NCBI RefSeq assembly: GCF_910592395.1
Contig: NC_088316.1
Span: 20,400,001-20,464,000, forward strand
Reading direction: 5' to 3'
Origin: Lineus longissimus
Lineage: Eukaryota > Nemertea > Pilidiophora > Heteronemertea > Lineidae
DNA length: 64,000 nucleotides
Part shown: one piece after another, positions 1 through 14,600 of the stretch
How the letters are laid out: every line of letters starts with the position of its first letter
Numbering within the stretch: the stretch's first letter is position 1
Translations under genes and position numbers: made by a program
Notes under the pieces: model-generated
The model's database searches: none
Seen by the model: the letters and a program-made list of their open reading frames with translations, nothing else
Told to the model about the DNA's origin: nothing

Positions 1-2292
1 CTGTTTGTCTCTAATATTATTTGCCTTTATCTGACCAAACGAGTTGATATTGCATCGCAAAGACGCCTTCTCTGGCCTGTAGGCGTTCAGTATCAGAATG
101 ATTGAGCAGCCATCGAATATGATCCTTATTTCAACCAACGTGTGGTGCAAATCTCACAGAGAGTAGACCCCACTAACTTTCACGATCATCACTAATAACT
201 CCTCTTTTTTCAGGTCAGGTGCACCATAGATTTGACCAAGGTGTTCGACCAAAGACAACCTACAACCTGTGAGTACAACCTTAGAGTAGGTACAGCATGC
301 GCAGCACATTCAGCACATTCAGCAATCGAGGCCTTTGCACGAAACCATGAATATCCAGAGGAATCTGACATGTTTGAGAGTTGAACATGTTCAACAGACT
401 TCCCGTTCGGGCTTTGATATCAAGGATCACAGATCCTGTTCGGTTATAGAAATTGGTTCAGACCTCAGCATCATACTGGTAATTAAGAGTTCCATGTTGG
501 CCTCCGCGGTCTTTTAGGAACGTGTGCCACGCCTTGGGGCAGAAAATGATAAGAGAGGGGGTACCAACGGCGTATATAGTTGCCAGAATACGGGTTTACA
601 GCCGGACTGCAGGGGATCGGCACATCGATGTAGACATACCGATACCTCAGGAATATGCCTGTTTCGTTACAATACAACTTACAGACCAAGTAGTCTAGCA
701 CATGGCAGAATCATCAACAATTAAATACAACTTAGGTATGCACAAAATGACGATATTATGATCACGAAATATCACAACGATAAAGTTAAACCATTCCCAT
801 ATAGCGTCAGTAGACGGATGTTGATTTGAATCCTGCACCAAATTTGCCACGCGATGTAAACAATGCAAAGTACTTGCGCCAACTTTCCCTTCCACGCCAA
901 CTCGCTTATCACGACTATTGCACGACAGGCTATGCCGAATAAACCAAATGGAAGGTGATTCAAACCATCCATACTGCAAAGCCTCATTTCAATTCACGTC
1001 TATGCTTGGTACTCGTGTCCGTAAAACATATGACCCATCAACAATGAGCTTAATCTCACCCGAAGTACCTATCTTTCTTGCCCATCGTTCGAATCTGCTT
1101 GCCAGGGCTGAGTTGTTCAAAATCACGTTAGCTTTAACGGAGACATTAAAGTCTTAGCGTGAACATTTCAGTGAGTTTAACTGAAAGAGGTAACTTCCTT
1201 GAGGATACTTAACGTAACCGTTAGGGATAACGTGACTTTTGAGCTTTTGAACAAGTGGGCCCTGGTGTCCCTGTGACCTATCATCAGACATTCTGAATAA
1301 AACCCTTTTCGAGCTGGTGAGGTCGGAAATAAATTCCTATAACTTTGATTTTTACCATTCGCTTGAATAACTTAAGAATGGAAATGATACCTTGGAGAGA
1401 AATACAACCTCGAGACGGTATAGATCAAATTGTATTTTTCTATAAAACCTGTGTTTATACGTATCATGTATAATTATATATACCCTGGGACCTAGGCACC
1501 AGATTACAACTAACAAGGGGCAATACATTTCAATTAGCCACCCAATGACAATGTTATATACAGTGATTTGAAAATGGTGCACTGTCCATGCATAGAAATC
1601 TACGCTCAGATCTACCAACAAACAATAAATAAAAACACCTTTGACCTTGTTGACAATTATAACAACTAACAGTGAATCGTTGACATTATAATGATACTTT
1701 GTAACTAACTACAACATTAACAGAGTGTTTCAAACGAGGTGCCACTATTAAGCTAGCTAATTTACAACGGAATACACATTGCTTTGCGTTCGTGGCCTAT
1801 CCGAGGAACCCAGTATGGGTCCAGCAGACGGATAGTTACAACCTCCATATTTGATAAAAAGAAAGATGTACATGACAAGCTATCACGCTGACAAAAAAGA
1901 CTTTCGCAAAGGGTTAAAGTAAACAAACGCATATTTCATAGTGATGAAAGTTACACTTTGTCGTGGGTGAATCGGTAATCAAACTAAATGACGTCAGCAA
2001 AATCAATCCGAGTTGTTTTTAATGTTAGTGACAACTTTCCTCGCTACGTGGCGCGAGGCCCAAGTAAGCTCGTTCCAGGTTGTCTTCCATCCACCAAACT
2101 CCTCCAATCTCACCCCAGCGTGGTCAGTGCGGACGGATCTCGTCACGCGTTCCTAACGCTGCCAAAATGACTGAACCGTCCATGGTTCTGTCAACCTTCA
2201 ACTCAGAATCTGTCCAGAGACTTTCCCGTAAAAGACTGTCGCCACTTCCGGTGATAGGGTTACGCTAACTACGTCGTATCCTGCAGCTCAAT
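1..2292. other. 3' flank of the GABA-A subunit gene, no gene seen
   Basis: Only short overlapping ORFs (94 codons or fewer) without recognisable features occur here. The part nearest 2292 should be the 3' untranslated region. A perfect CRE-like TGACGTCA lies at 1989-1996. Confidence 0.7.
2018..2023 (-). terminator. Possible polyadenylation signal of the GABA-A subunit gene
   Basis: The minus strand reads ATTAAA here, 270 nt downstream of the stop codon. ATTAAA is the commonest variant of the polyadenylation hexamer. I found no AATAAA between it and the stop. The placement is plausible, but one hexamer in an AT-rich flank can be chance. Confidence 0.3.
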
Positions 2293-2658
2293 CTATCGTA
2301 TTAAGTAAAAACACCAGTAGCACAAGTTGAATAGAATAAATAATGAAGGAAAGACCAGTCTCGAGTATTTATCAATTTTGTTTACGTCACGTATCTGTGG
2401 GATTTTAGACCGAAATTCCTGGGCTTTCTTTTTGATATGAGTCATTACTCGTTTTCGCCTTTGTACGTTAGACTGGTTTCTGCGGCGTATGAGCTGCGAG
2501 TGTCCTGTGCGCACCGGATATGATGCCCTCGGCACTGTCGTCGGCATTCGGAATGACGGAGTCACCCGAACACTATTCTCATCAAAGTTATAGTTTTGTT
2601 TGTTGCGTAAACTTAGAATGGGTGACATTCTAATGTCCTGGAGTTCTATTGCCTCGTG
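2293..2658 (-). CDS. GABA-A receptor beta-type subunit, exon 9 (cytoplasmic loop and M4, stop)
   Basis: 366 nt including the TAG stop, residues 369-489. The acceptor is the pyrimidine-rich ATTCTTTTGCAG|CACGAG, phase 0. The exon encodes a very basic cytoplasmic segment (RRRNQ, RRKR, IKKKAQ) and then the conserved pre-M4 and M4 region. [14 protein letters not shown] aligns with DVNAIDRWSRIFFP of vertebrate beta subunits, and the protein ends [11 protein letters not shown]. An in-frame AG 18 nt downstream could serve as an alternative acceptor, removing six residues, but its pyrimidine tract is weaker. Confidence 0.93.
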   Translation of the reverse strand, partial: HEAIELQDIRMSPILSLRNKQNYNFDENSVRVTPSFRMPTTVPRASYPVRTGHSQLIRRRNQSNVQRRKRVMTHIKKKAQEFRSKIPQIRDVNKIDKYSRLVFPSLFILFNLCYWCFYLIR

Positions 2659-5600
2659 CTGCAAAAGAATGCATATGTTTTTAATAGTGCTGGAATTGTA
2701 GGCCCATCGTCTCCGTAGATGGGCAGGTGCAATGAAGATCTGATGGAGTCGTGAAGCCATATAGAGCAAGGAACTGTAAACAAGTTCGACGATTCGCGTC
2801 CAACTTAGTGACTGCTTTCGTTTTGTTAGTCTCCCTTCATATCAATTTACATTGACGAGGTCAATATCTTTTCCATTCTATCTCCTGTATATCCTCTTAT
2901 TAATTTACATTTTTGTACTGATAACTGTTGTGCTTCCGATTACCCACTTTGGCTTCCAACTCCAACTGACCACACTGCGCTTAATACCTGATCAACCTGG
3001 AGACATCTCTTTGAGCCTCTCTGTTGAACATGTTTGGTTGTCCGTACCATTTGTCTCTCTGAAGTCAATATCTTTCTGCTGACTTTATACATTTCACGTC
3101 AGTGTCTCCCCGACTCCATCCTCGTCAAGGCACACTGCACATTTACGATTTTATTATCCTGGTCACATGGACTGATCTTACCATTATTTTGCCCCATTTC
3201 TGGATCAACCTCTCTCGTCGACTGACTTGTCTCTCCCGCTATAGCTTCCTTCTGTGTTTAAGCCTATTACTACAGCTTGACATCACATGCCCTCAACTTA
3301 CCTTTCTACAGTCGCTGAACTTGCTCACTACTTCTAAACTTACCTCTTTGTCATTTTCTCTCTGAGAAAGGAGAAAAAGAAGGTCAATTGTCTACCTAAC
3401 TACCACAAAGACAACAGAAGATGATATCTGACCTCTCGAATTGGCTTCATCGTTATTGCTATGTTCCACTACTACATATTCTACTTTCCGCCGTCTCTCG
3501 TTCCTATGAGTCATCTCTTTACTAACTAACAAGACAGTCTTAACCTCCAATACAATTCGACCAAAATCGTGGTCACAGAAAGGACAATTTCAGTGAATCT
3601 CTAACCGACAACGCCTTCAAACATCAGGCATATCAACACTTCTTCTAGGAACTACGTACGATTGTGGTCGAATTCACCTGTTGGATCGTTCGGAACACCA
3701 TGTCTTGCAACAGACGGTATGGCAACATGGATACATTTCTGCTTGAAGAATGCTTACCACGTATTCATTTTCCTCTGTATTTGCCCTGTTATAGTTTTCT
3801 TGCTTCTTCAAGGCTGATTTTGCCTTCTTCTTTGCCCTGGCTCCCCAGTAGGTATAGTTTACCATTGCATATTCTAGTAGCGCAGCAAAGACGAACACGA
3901 AGCACATGACCAGGTAGATATCAATTGCCTTGACGTACGAGATACGAGGCAGTGACGACCGGACACCTGTGCTTATCGTGGTCATCGTCAGTACAGTGGT
4001 TATGCCTGGAAATGAGAAGGAGGAGGGGTAAATCTCCCTGTAATGGGTGTTTTGCTTCTCGTTATCTATCCAACGACTAGAGTCGGGGCCAACATGCTTG
4101 TTCCTTTGTCACGCTTCATCCTGATTGCTTATCACATAAAAACATGATTGTGTAAATTCGCACAAAAACGTGATTGCCGAAAAGCGGGACCATTAGTACA
4201 ATCACGGTTTAGCTAAATCGGCACAAAGCACGTGATTCATTAAGAATTGATCATGATAAAACTGTATTCGCCAATTGCCATTGAGCCACTCTGGCAGTAT
4301 AACTGAGTACTTGTGCTCCTTGTGCTATGGCGGTGTTACTTACCCAGGGCGACCCTGGCGGAAGTTGCCTCGTGGTTGATCCAGAAGGAGACCCATGATA
4401 ACATCACAATGAGAATGGAAGGCAGATAGGTTTGGAAAATAAAATAGCCAATGTTTCTTTCCAGGAGGAAGCTCAACGACAGGCGTTGGTATCTCCCTGC
4501 AAAACAGAAACACGTCATCATGAATTATTGGGGTTTAAGTGCAATGGTTTGGAGTGTTTCCGTTTCTCACTGTGTCCCCTCATTGTTACAGCTTCCCTAA
4601 CGTGTCCCCATACCCACAGTTCATTGTCTCCAACAGTTGGATAATGAATCGACATACGGGCAACAATTCTCCCTCGGCCGCGGAGTTCATTCAAATTATA
4701 TCAGCATAAAAGCCACACCGGAACCCATTCATGACGAGGTTCCCAATTGCTTTGCGATATGTCGTGAAATAACGGGACGTCGTCAAGTCTCACATGACAG
4801 TGATCATGGGAGATGGGGTTTTGATGGGGCTGTCATGCTTTGTGGGCTCAGATCCGGCTTTGACGAATCAGTGACTGTGAAGTTGGCTCTTTGTTGTTTT
4901 GATAGATTACGTTCTAGCAGAGAGGATGTGGAGGTATTGAACCTTATCACGAAAAAATCTTTTATGAACAAGAGTTTTCATTGACTGTTGAGAACATTGC
5001 AGAAAATTGTCTTAAAACATTTAAACCTTCTACCAAAAATGCTAATAAACAATAAGATTGCGTTTTAAGGATGCACCCGACAATATCCTTGCAATTAGAT
5101 CTGATGATCACGGTCGGTAGACATAAGTACAGGATACCGTAGTAATCACGATCGGAAGAGACATCAGAGACGAGATGTCAACCAAATGAGCCACACATTA
5201 CCAGACACTTGGTGGTAATTACATGCTCATGAATCCTCCACAAGGTATTAGGGAACGTAAGGCTTAAATCCTGTGGTACGCTGTCACAGATGTGACCTCA
5301 GGTGGTGATACTCTCTCGGGAGAGCAAATTGCAGGCAACTGTGGTTCAATATGTACATTCTAATACTGTAGTTTCGTGAAGGCGGATGTGCCTATCCACG
5401 CATGTCAGGGAGGTGGTTACCCTCTGATTGGCAAAAGGCCATCGAACTAGACAGCTCATTGTGATCGGATTTTATCTCCCTGACTCTGTGCTTGTACCAT
5501 TTGATAGCCCTCGCGGAATTCACATCCCTCCTCGAATTCGAGAGACGCTAAATGTCAGAGTGTTTTGTCCGAGTCAAAAGTAAATACGGTAAAGGTCAAT

Positions 5601-8600
5601 GTGATTATAGGACCGGGTACATGTAACTTAATTGACGATATTGACGAGGAGTTCAGTTCAAGCCTGATTATTTGCTGCTTCGTTGCGAGAGCTAATGGTA
5701 CAGCCAGTAGACCAGTATACAAGTGATGCTGACAGGCTTTGACAAGCGCTAACCATGCGGTATTTACAATTACTTTCGAATTCAGGTCTTGAGGATAACC
5801 AGAGTTAACCTGCGGCCATGTGATCAGCGGTCATGATTTGTACCCACTCTTTTTCTCTATTTAAAGCAGTGGGTGTTGAGCTCTCCATGATGTTTTCAAG
5901 GTTGCTAACCCTTTACCATTTTCTATTGTGAGTGATTTTGTCTCAGGAAACAACAACCCAAGAATTATTCAAATTGTGCCTGTGAGCGTGCATCATCACA
6001 TCATAGAGAATCTGTCTGAAAATGCTTAGTATAGGTATCACATAGTCTGTGGGAAGTTTTAAGATTGCATAGGCATGACCAGGATAATTACGCATAGATT
6101 GCTCCATTCCTGATCAGATTGTGCAGATTTAATCACACGAACTCGTGTTGTTATTTTGGTTCAGATCAACCATTGGTATTTACCATGTTTCCCCTGAGCA
6201 ACACCTCTGGTACCGAATCTTGAGATCAGATTCCCTATTTGAAGCAAGAGATTAAAAGTGGAAACGTTATAACTCATGATTTGCCTTTGAAACAGCATTT
6301 TTCTGCTGAACCTGCAAACGAACTGAGCCATGTATGGTGACTTTGTCCTGCAGCTGTTGCCGTCGGAGACAATCCGAGTAGGCAATTAGTCCTTTACTAT
6401 CGTGTTTGGCTACAAGGCCATGCCATGAGCATGTTGGCTTAGAGTTTGTGGTTGTGGCACTGTATGTAGAAGTCCAAGTCATGCCTGAGGTAATCAACAC
6501 GAATGACTATGGTGCCATGAGGTTGATGCAGCATCGTCAGTGTCTAGTTTCTAGTTTGTGATCATTTAGCAGTCGCAGCAAAGTTTAGAGCCGAACATGA
6601 TCCTTAGCCGTATGTGGCTTAGCTATCATTTACCACCACTGCCAATGTTGTGTTCAGATCTGAATGAATCTCTACAAAGGGATACAGCAGTCAAATTCTA
6701 AAGTAAAGTCACTGGTCATGACCGTCCACAGTGCCAATTGGTCGTGTATTGGACCAAATCACTCTTTCTGGCAAAGAACCAGCTGTTGAAGCAGTGGCAG
6801 GTGGTACATTCCTAATCTTACCTGTGGAAAGGGATTCAACAGTGGAAATGGTGCGGTATTCTTTGACTGAAAACTGTGGCAGTTCTATCCTTTCCACGCC
6901 AACAACTGACTTCTTCCCGTCCTTCCAGATCATGACAACATCTTCCATAGGATAGCCATCTAAATGAGAAATAAAGAGTTCGATATTTCTATTCATGCTG
7001 AGAGAGTAATATTCAAAGTGATGATTATTTTGACAAGGTTTTCCTCTTCGTTCTGAATTCGTATATGCACTTTGTCACCCAAAAGAAATCCAAGAGTTGG
7101 TTAGCAATACCTCAATTTGATCATTAGCCATGTCACTCAAGATACTTACAGCTCTCCACTTCAACTGTACAGTTCTGTTGGTCAAGGGGATAGTAATGGA
7201 GGTCCATCATGCAGGCCAATGTCGTGGTGAACCTGAAACGAGACAGATGCAGCTGTTACTGGCGGAGTGACCAAAGGGCGAATTCTATTGTCGGGGTCTC
7301 TAACCCTGGCCTTGATCCGAACACTTATCTAAACACATGTAACAGGCGAATGAAGAGTCTATAGGGATGCCACATTGCCATTCACGGCAACAACAACACC
7401 CTATTCCAGGCTGTGTGTCTTTCATGATTTCCTAAATCGACCGCTTGGCAAAAAATGTAAAATACTAGTATCATATAGATGGAGTGTCTTGATACAAGGG
7501 TTGACTGGCCTCTTGCCATGATGGCAGTGAATGCCCATATCTGTTTCCTTTCCATGTCCATACCCGGCACGTGAAGGGTTAACCCATAACCACTATAACA
7601 AATAGATGGGATTATTGATCATCTGAGACTGTTTGTGCCGAGGCAGCCAATAGAGAAGCTGACAATAGTGTTTAGCGAGAAAGATAGATTGGGTTATCCG
7701 AGTCCCCGGATCGAATCTTCACATTAATAAAACATTAAGTGTTTGTGGCGCTTGCCATTATTTGCATGGGTTTATATAAGAGAGCCTTCCGGAAACCTTT
7801 GTGTCGAGAATACAAAGTAGACGGAATCTTCAAAAGTGTGACTACCACTCTGTTCAATCCACTGATACGTTAAAGTGGTAAAACCAGCCATACGGTTTAT
7901 GGCTTCGATTATGCGTTACTAAAATGATTTAGCGCCACCTTTTAACATGTTGCTGTTAGTTGTGAATGTCTTCGGGAATCGCATGAATTCTGAAACGTTT
8001 CAAATTAACTATTCAGTAAAGGTCGGTTAAACCCCATTGGCATTCCCCTAAAACTAAACGTTGTTTTAATTACATGTAGTTTGATGTTTTATCTAAATAC
8101 CAGATCCTTCACATTGCAAAGCTGTATGCGTTGTATTAGTTGGCGTGCATAGTAGTTGTGAATTTGCCCTCAGTCGGTCTCCTCTTATTACTGCATCTAC
8201 CAAGTCTAGATGCATGTGTCGCGGAGTGGTATTCGTGATAACTTGACGCACTTTAAGAGCCGCGATCAATTGCAATCATTGACAGCAGGCGTAGCGGAAA
8301 CCCTTAAGTTTTACTCAATATGTTTTATGAGATCAAGCAGTAATGATTAAGTAGACAGGGACATATCAAGTTCCTTTCACTCTTAATGACTGGATAATCT
8401 GGTTAATATAGAATCATGTAGAAGTGCAGAAAACATACGAGTGTCTTCCACTGACTGGAATAGCGCGAGATTGCCTTCTGCTAGAGGGATCACTGTAATG
8501 TTGAGGTATGATTTGATCTGTGTCCTCTGCAAGACCAGACCGTGATCAGCATGGTAACTCGTTTTCCTCCGTCTGCCTGTACTACAAATAAGTCCGTGAG

Positions 8601-11600
8601 GCGTCTATCAAGTTACGATATCGAACTTCTCTGGAAACAGCTTTTTAATCAAGCAGCTGTGAGAGAATCAGACTGGACGCCCTAAGGCACTTGTATTGGC
8701 AGGCCTGGTCTGCAATGAAAGGTATTGATATCATGCCTATCTTTTTACTTAAAGTTTATTGTTTTCTATCTTGAACGAATCCCTCTCAAGATACTCAGAG
8801 AACCTTACAGCCCTGAAGTAGACCAGCGCTAACTGACTGATACGTTGTAGAAAACCTTTGTCGTCTCCCCTTGGATATCTCGGTTCAAGGTTAGATGCTG
8901 ACTGCCTCAAATTAAACAACTTCGTACTATCTTACTCTGGTAAGAATACTTCCTAGCTGAGGATTTAACTAAATCACCATGTTGCTTCAAACTGTTTGTA
9001 TTCAGCTGAAAAGATGAAATCAGTTCTGTGTGGTTGATGTCCCTTGCGGCAGTGTGGTTAGCGTGCATCAATGTAATGCTGTATGTCTTCACTAGATTCC
9101 GACTTGATGCCAGGCAACACGGGTATAAACATGAAATACTATTGATATTTCTCGGAAACCGTCACAATTTTACTCGATATACCTTCCACTCGAATCGTGT
9201 GGAAATGGTTGTTCTATAGACCCGTGCATCTGTGTGGCTTTGTAAAGATTCAAACATCAGCTGACTGACCTCCACCAGTTGGCATATATTTGGTCAAAGT
9301 ATATTTTCCAGGTGGTTGGATCCCTGGTACAATCATATTTACAGCAGTAATGAACACACTCTCGTACCATACAAAAAAGGTGTGGGAGAAATAGAACTGT
9401 TGCAGATTCTACAGGCTCGAGCCAAGCATCTAGGTTTGTATCTCACTGCAGCTATTTGGCAGCTGAACAGAATGTTTCGATGAGATCTTTATGTTGGAAT
9501 CAGTTGAAGCGAGGGCACAACTTTAAGGGCTGAGCGTTATCGGCTTGGCCACCGTAGATGTAAGCACATTTGTAGCTTTATGGTGTAATATAGTGTAGCT
9601 TAGACTACGGATAATCTCGCAGCATAATTCCATCATACAAGAAAGAGGAAAACATTGGCTTGGATCAAACTATTCTCCAGCTTAGTTCGGAGTAGGCATA
9701 TGTAAGATGGGAACGGAATTCTTTGTAAGTTCAAAGTTACCGAATGCAATACCAATCTTAAGCTATCAGGAGGTCAGCAGATGTCATTAGCTCCTGCTGC
9801 TATGTGGCATTGGCATTTCTTGATGCTAAGACTGCAGCAGAATATATTTCCTGTTTCAGTAACTATCGCATACTCAAGCTGCTGAGCAGACAAATGTGTT
9901 ATAAAATGGGCCAGCTCGTTTTCGACATCGAATAGGCATACAACTTGATAGTACGCTAACTTAATAAAGGTGGTAACGAGGGCTTTTTCAGTAGCGATCC
10001 AGACGGTCAACTCTCCGAATAACCAAACAGCGGATTTCTCTCACAGAATACCGAGTAGCTCATGCCACATTGGTGAGACTACCAGTCTCATGGTCGCTAG
10101 TGTTCCTCACGTCTAGAGGACAAGCTGGTTGATAGATGAGCTAATAGACGGCTTTGACTATACCTCTATTTGACAACAACGGTATGCATACCGAATTGTG
10201 GCCGCTGTGCCAGGCAGGAATGCAACTTCCCAGTGCTTCAGCTTGCCAGTCTTGAGTCTTTGGTTGTACCGTGTTTACGGCGTACATTATTTGGCATCGA
10301 TGTGAGGAGCTTCGATTGAATGCTGGCAAAGGGGAAATCGGCCAATCTCTCATCGAGAGCCAAGCCTTGTTGGAGAGCCCCCAACATATTCTGTCTTTGC
10401 TTCAACCGCCTTTAGGTCACTTCATCCACAGCATGAATTCCATTATCAAAGGATCAAAGCAATCCTCGTGACAGGAAGGAAGCAATGAGATGAAAAAACT
10501 TCTCCCCAAAACAAAATATCAAGTGACGGTTTCTTTTCTATTCGTCGGTCCTTCAAGGACACGAATGCGTCTGGTTCATCCGAAGGAAATTCTATCCTGC
10601 AGAACCAACCGATTTTCCTTCTTTGGGGAGGGGGTCATCATTTCGTCATCATGTCCCCTTGATGTGATGATATTGCCTCAGCTTTACTAGCACAAGTACA
10701 AACCGTACTTTCGTCAAACCGTTCATGATACTGAGCTGAAGCTAGGCGTACTGGGATACGTCGAGAATCGAGTGTCAATTCGCAGAATGCTGTATTCTAT
10801 CGTGGATAAGATCTCTCATGTGGTTCCTTTACATGCACTGTATGAACCACTGATCGATTTCGATTAGCACTTATCTCTCAGCTAGCAATATTTGTATTTA
10901 GGCACAGCTTCGAGATGTGTCGGTCGGGAGTCTTCTCCTTATATGCATATCGTACACAGGAGAACGTACATTAGTGTACGTTCTACCAGCTCATCTTGGA
11001 CTGGAATGTTTTCTTTGTATGTAAAGGTTGATTCTTAATCCTTCTTAAGTAATCGGAATTAACATTACAATACGCTGCCAGCTCTACCAGTTACACCGTT
11101 GAGCTTTTGGTGAGATTAGTCAATTGTTTAATTAATCGTGCGCTTGTTGCATTGAATTTGACATTCTGTCACAGTGCAATGAGATTTTCATTGGAGCACA
11201 ATGTGAGACTGGGCAGAATTTGCTTTACAGTCGCTCGGGGGCATCAAATCGGAATTGGCAGAACGCTGCTAGCTCAAGAGTAATACTGCCGGGCTACCAA
11301 TAAAATTAGCAAACGATTTGCCCTTGGCAGCCTGCTATATGAAAATAATTGTGCATTGGTGGGCACGAGGACAGGTTATTATCTAGACAGAATTAGTACA
11401 GGTAACGAGAGTTTCCTGACTCCGAACAGGGTTGCATGGCGCATTCGAAGCTTGCTTGGCAGGCCTCACCCTTTGCAACTGCAAGTTGGTCAGTGTCTCT
11501 CTTGTCAACAACATACCGGGATGCAAAATGAGGTATCGATCTCCAATTGCAATTATACTGGGTAACTGCACCACGTCGACAGGGTTAGAGAAATCGGCGT

Positions 11601-14600
11601 ATATCACCAAGCTTCGATTGTCCCCTGTGATAGCATGGTTTGGAATGCAGCTTGCACTGTATGACCTAGTAGCCTTCTTGGTATCATGTCTTGCGAGAGA
11701 GCACGTAGAATATGTCTTCTAAAGCTATTGACTTCAAGGACTAACATCGGTGTTTGTGTTTTGATGTATTTACATTTGACCCGATGAGGTCATTCCAATC
11801 GCAAAATCACTGGGAGCCTCACAATTATCGAATAGGGGGCTATTTGTTCCAGCCTATCACTGTGCTCATTAAAGGACACCTACTTCATTATGCTTAGTAT
11901 CTAAACCTCTTGTCCAGCTCAGAGTAAGCTCCGGCGAATCATGCCCCGCGGCCAACCTGAAGTAACAGAGTCGCGAGGACAATCCTGCAGAAATTACATT
12001 TAGCCATTCTCCTAATATGTTACCATGGTAACGTTTATTAAGTGACCAATAGATTTAAGGTCAGTGGCTGCTCTTGCGTCCTCCTTCTAAAAGTCCCCGG
12101 CTTCGGGCAAGGTTGAGTAGGCGACTGACGCCAAATTTGTGTGAAACCAGCCACTACAGTTACAATTTACTCCTATGCAAGCTCATGCACTCTCCGTTAC
12201 ACCATTTCATGTGCTGATTTATATTTAAACAGTATACCCATAGCTTCGCCGTCTTCATATCGAATTGGAATTTTAATTAAATCTTCCTCCATTCTAAAAG
12301 CACCGAGATGATAAAGAGGACACTTCTACGACAAGAGCATTTTTTTCATAAGGAAATCATCGTTGTTCTGAAACGTGTCTAGTCAGACTCCCTTCCCAGT
12401 CCCCCTCACTCATGTATGAAGGCATGACTATTCACTCGAAATAGGTGTTCCTGTGTATTTAATAGAGAGCTTTCACTTGATACTGATCAAGTAAAACCTC
12501 AATCTTTACCTACCTCATTCCATATGTGATAGATCCATCCCCGTATAATTTGACCATTTTATTTTTCTCCGTCACATCATGTAAAAAAGAGTTTTTATCA
12601 TTGGCAAAGAAAGTGTCCGGCACCCAAATCTTTTCAGCAAAGTCTCCTGTCAATGTCATTTGTTCCTTTTTGTCATCGGAGAATTTGAGACGTTCGTCTC
12701 TCCAGTATTGATTAAGATATAGAGTTATTGTATAGTCCTGAAAAGAGAAATAGGAAGACGTATTCAGACAAATCAAATGAAAATCACATCTCAGTTCAAA
12801 ACTGAATCAAGCAACTTCGTGGCTTCATCAAAGTCAGAGGAAGCAGTGGCACAAAATTGGATCTAACGTGTACTAATATTAGATTGTTAGGAAATAGACT
12901 TGCATTTGTTTTTCGACTACAAGAGAATGTGGTGTCCCCAGCACATGACATCTAATCATGATGCGGGGCTCTGGGGACGAAAAAGACCACGTTGCAGTTG
13001 TTTTTGATTGCGGGATGTGACGTCCTGTATTGATGGTCCCCCAGCATAGTTTGTTTGCCGTTCGGTACCAAAAGCGCAGATATCGGCAAACATTCCCTGT
13101 AAGCGTTCCAAGCAATTGGCCATGGTAAAACCGTTTGGTAGTATTAACATTAGGTGTAAGAGAACAAGAGATGTATGTATGCCTCAATACGAAATACTTC
13201 GTTGGGGACGAATGACAGTCTGTTACTACCAACCATGTTCTCATTAATGTAACCTGACGTTACATTGAGTTGTCTAACGAGGTAACGAGGTGACACACCT
13301 CACCGTGAGCTACATCTATTTGCATTTAACAAGATAGGTCGGGGATATACTGGAAAACAGGTTGTGTCTGTATCATGCATTCTGGCAGCTTCCTCGGCTC
13401 TAATATAAAGATAGACGACGGAGCAGGAATCTGTGAAATCAAATTATCATCATTGACATATTTGGCTTCGTAAGTTGTCTCTTGAACCAGGAATGTCTTA
13501 TTGCCGCCGGGGATAATGAAATCCATCCTTTCGAAGTCATATTCCACAGGCAGAAGGTATTTTGGTGGAGGATTATTCGATAAATTGATCGATGGTCATG
13601 TCTCGATGAGACCGACGACTCGGCGGTACAGTTGCTAACCATGAGAGCTCCATGGCCATCGCCCTTCGTCACTTAGCTGTATAACTATCAAAGGCCCCAT
13701 AGTATGTGATGAGGTTGGATAAGTACGGGATAAACCAATAGCCCGTTGAAGAAAATAAACGGAGTGGACAAGCAAAACAAGCAGAGTGGTCTCATTTGCT
13801 CAGAAAAAACAGTTCGTGGCTCTTACCATACAGCGAGGGTTTCCCTGCTTCACTACTACTTTTGTCATGGAACTATTATTTGGTACTCTTGGAGCAGTTT
13901 GGCTCTTTACTTGCTTCACAAGTACTGCAGAACAGCTTAACTCTCACGATTGTCAGTGCCTAATCTTATTTTTAAACGAATCTGGTTCTTCACTCGATTC
14001 TACAGTTTCTTGTGTAAGATTGTGTACATTTACTCTACGATTTTTCACAGTACGCAGGCATAAATGTTTGCCTTACCAACGTTTACCATGATGCAGCAGG
14101 GAATGTAGAATACAGTTAGCCCAATCGTCATGGCCTCGTCGAGCAGCCCTACAGATGCTTCCAAGAATTGCCCCCATAGCTGGTCAATACAGCAAACTAT
14201 GTCTTTGATTACATTCCCAGGGGAAAGGCCAGAAATATTTGTCTGGTGTTCAGATCTAGTATTTGTTCGCACACAAGTGATAACATTGCGGCATGCGGAA
14301 TCCCTCTTGTATCCTGGTCAATGTCGCGCACGAAATGAGCTGAGCTGACGGAGATGAGCCGTCGTTAGGATATCACTAAGATAAGGGTTTTGTCCTTTTT
14401 CTAATTGATTAGGAAGGTATTTCCTCATTGTGGCTTACTGTGTCGCTTCACTTTGAGTTGGCTCAGTTTTGAAATGTTGGTTTCTGTTTGTAGAAACCTG
14501 TATTTGAAGTAGTTGACGCAGCCTTCAACGCAGGGGCAACTTAGACATCCTGTTTTGACCAGTAGCAAGCGTTCTAGTCACTTTCCAACTAATCAACTAG

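Larger units (their letters stand above)
7233..12513 (-). other. Intron 4 of the GABA-A subunit gene
   Basis: 5281 bp between exons 4 and 5. It contains a perfect 14-bp X-box palindrome (12019-12032) and a perfect 10-bp-arm hairpin (10961-10984). The ORFs inside it (the longest is about 96 codons at 11432-11722) have no recognisable homology. Otherwise nothing was identified. Confidence 0.85.

Noticed and set aside
2852-3365. Hydrophobic plus-strand ORFs in intron 8
   Set aside because: They arise from a pyrimidine-rich tract, which encodes L, S, F and P in any frame. They lie inside an intron on the opposite strand and have no homology.
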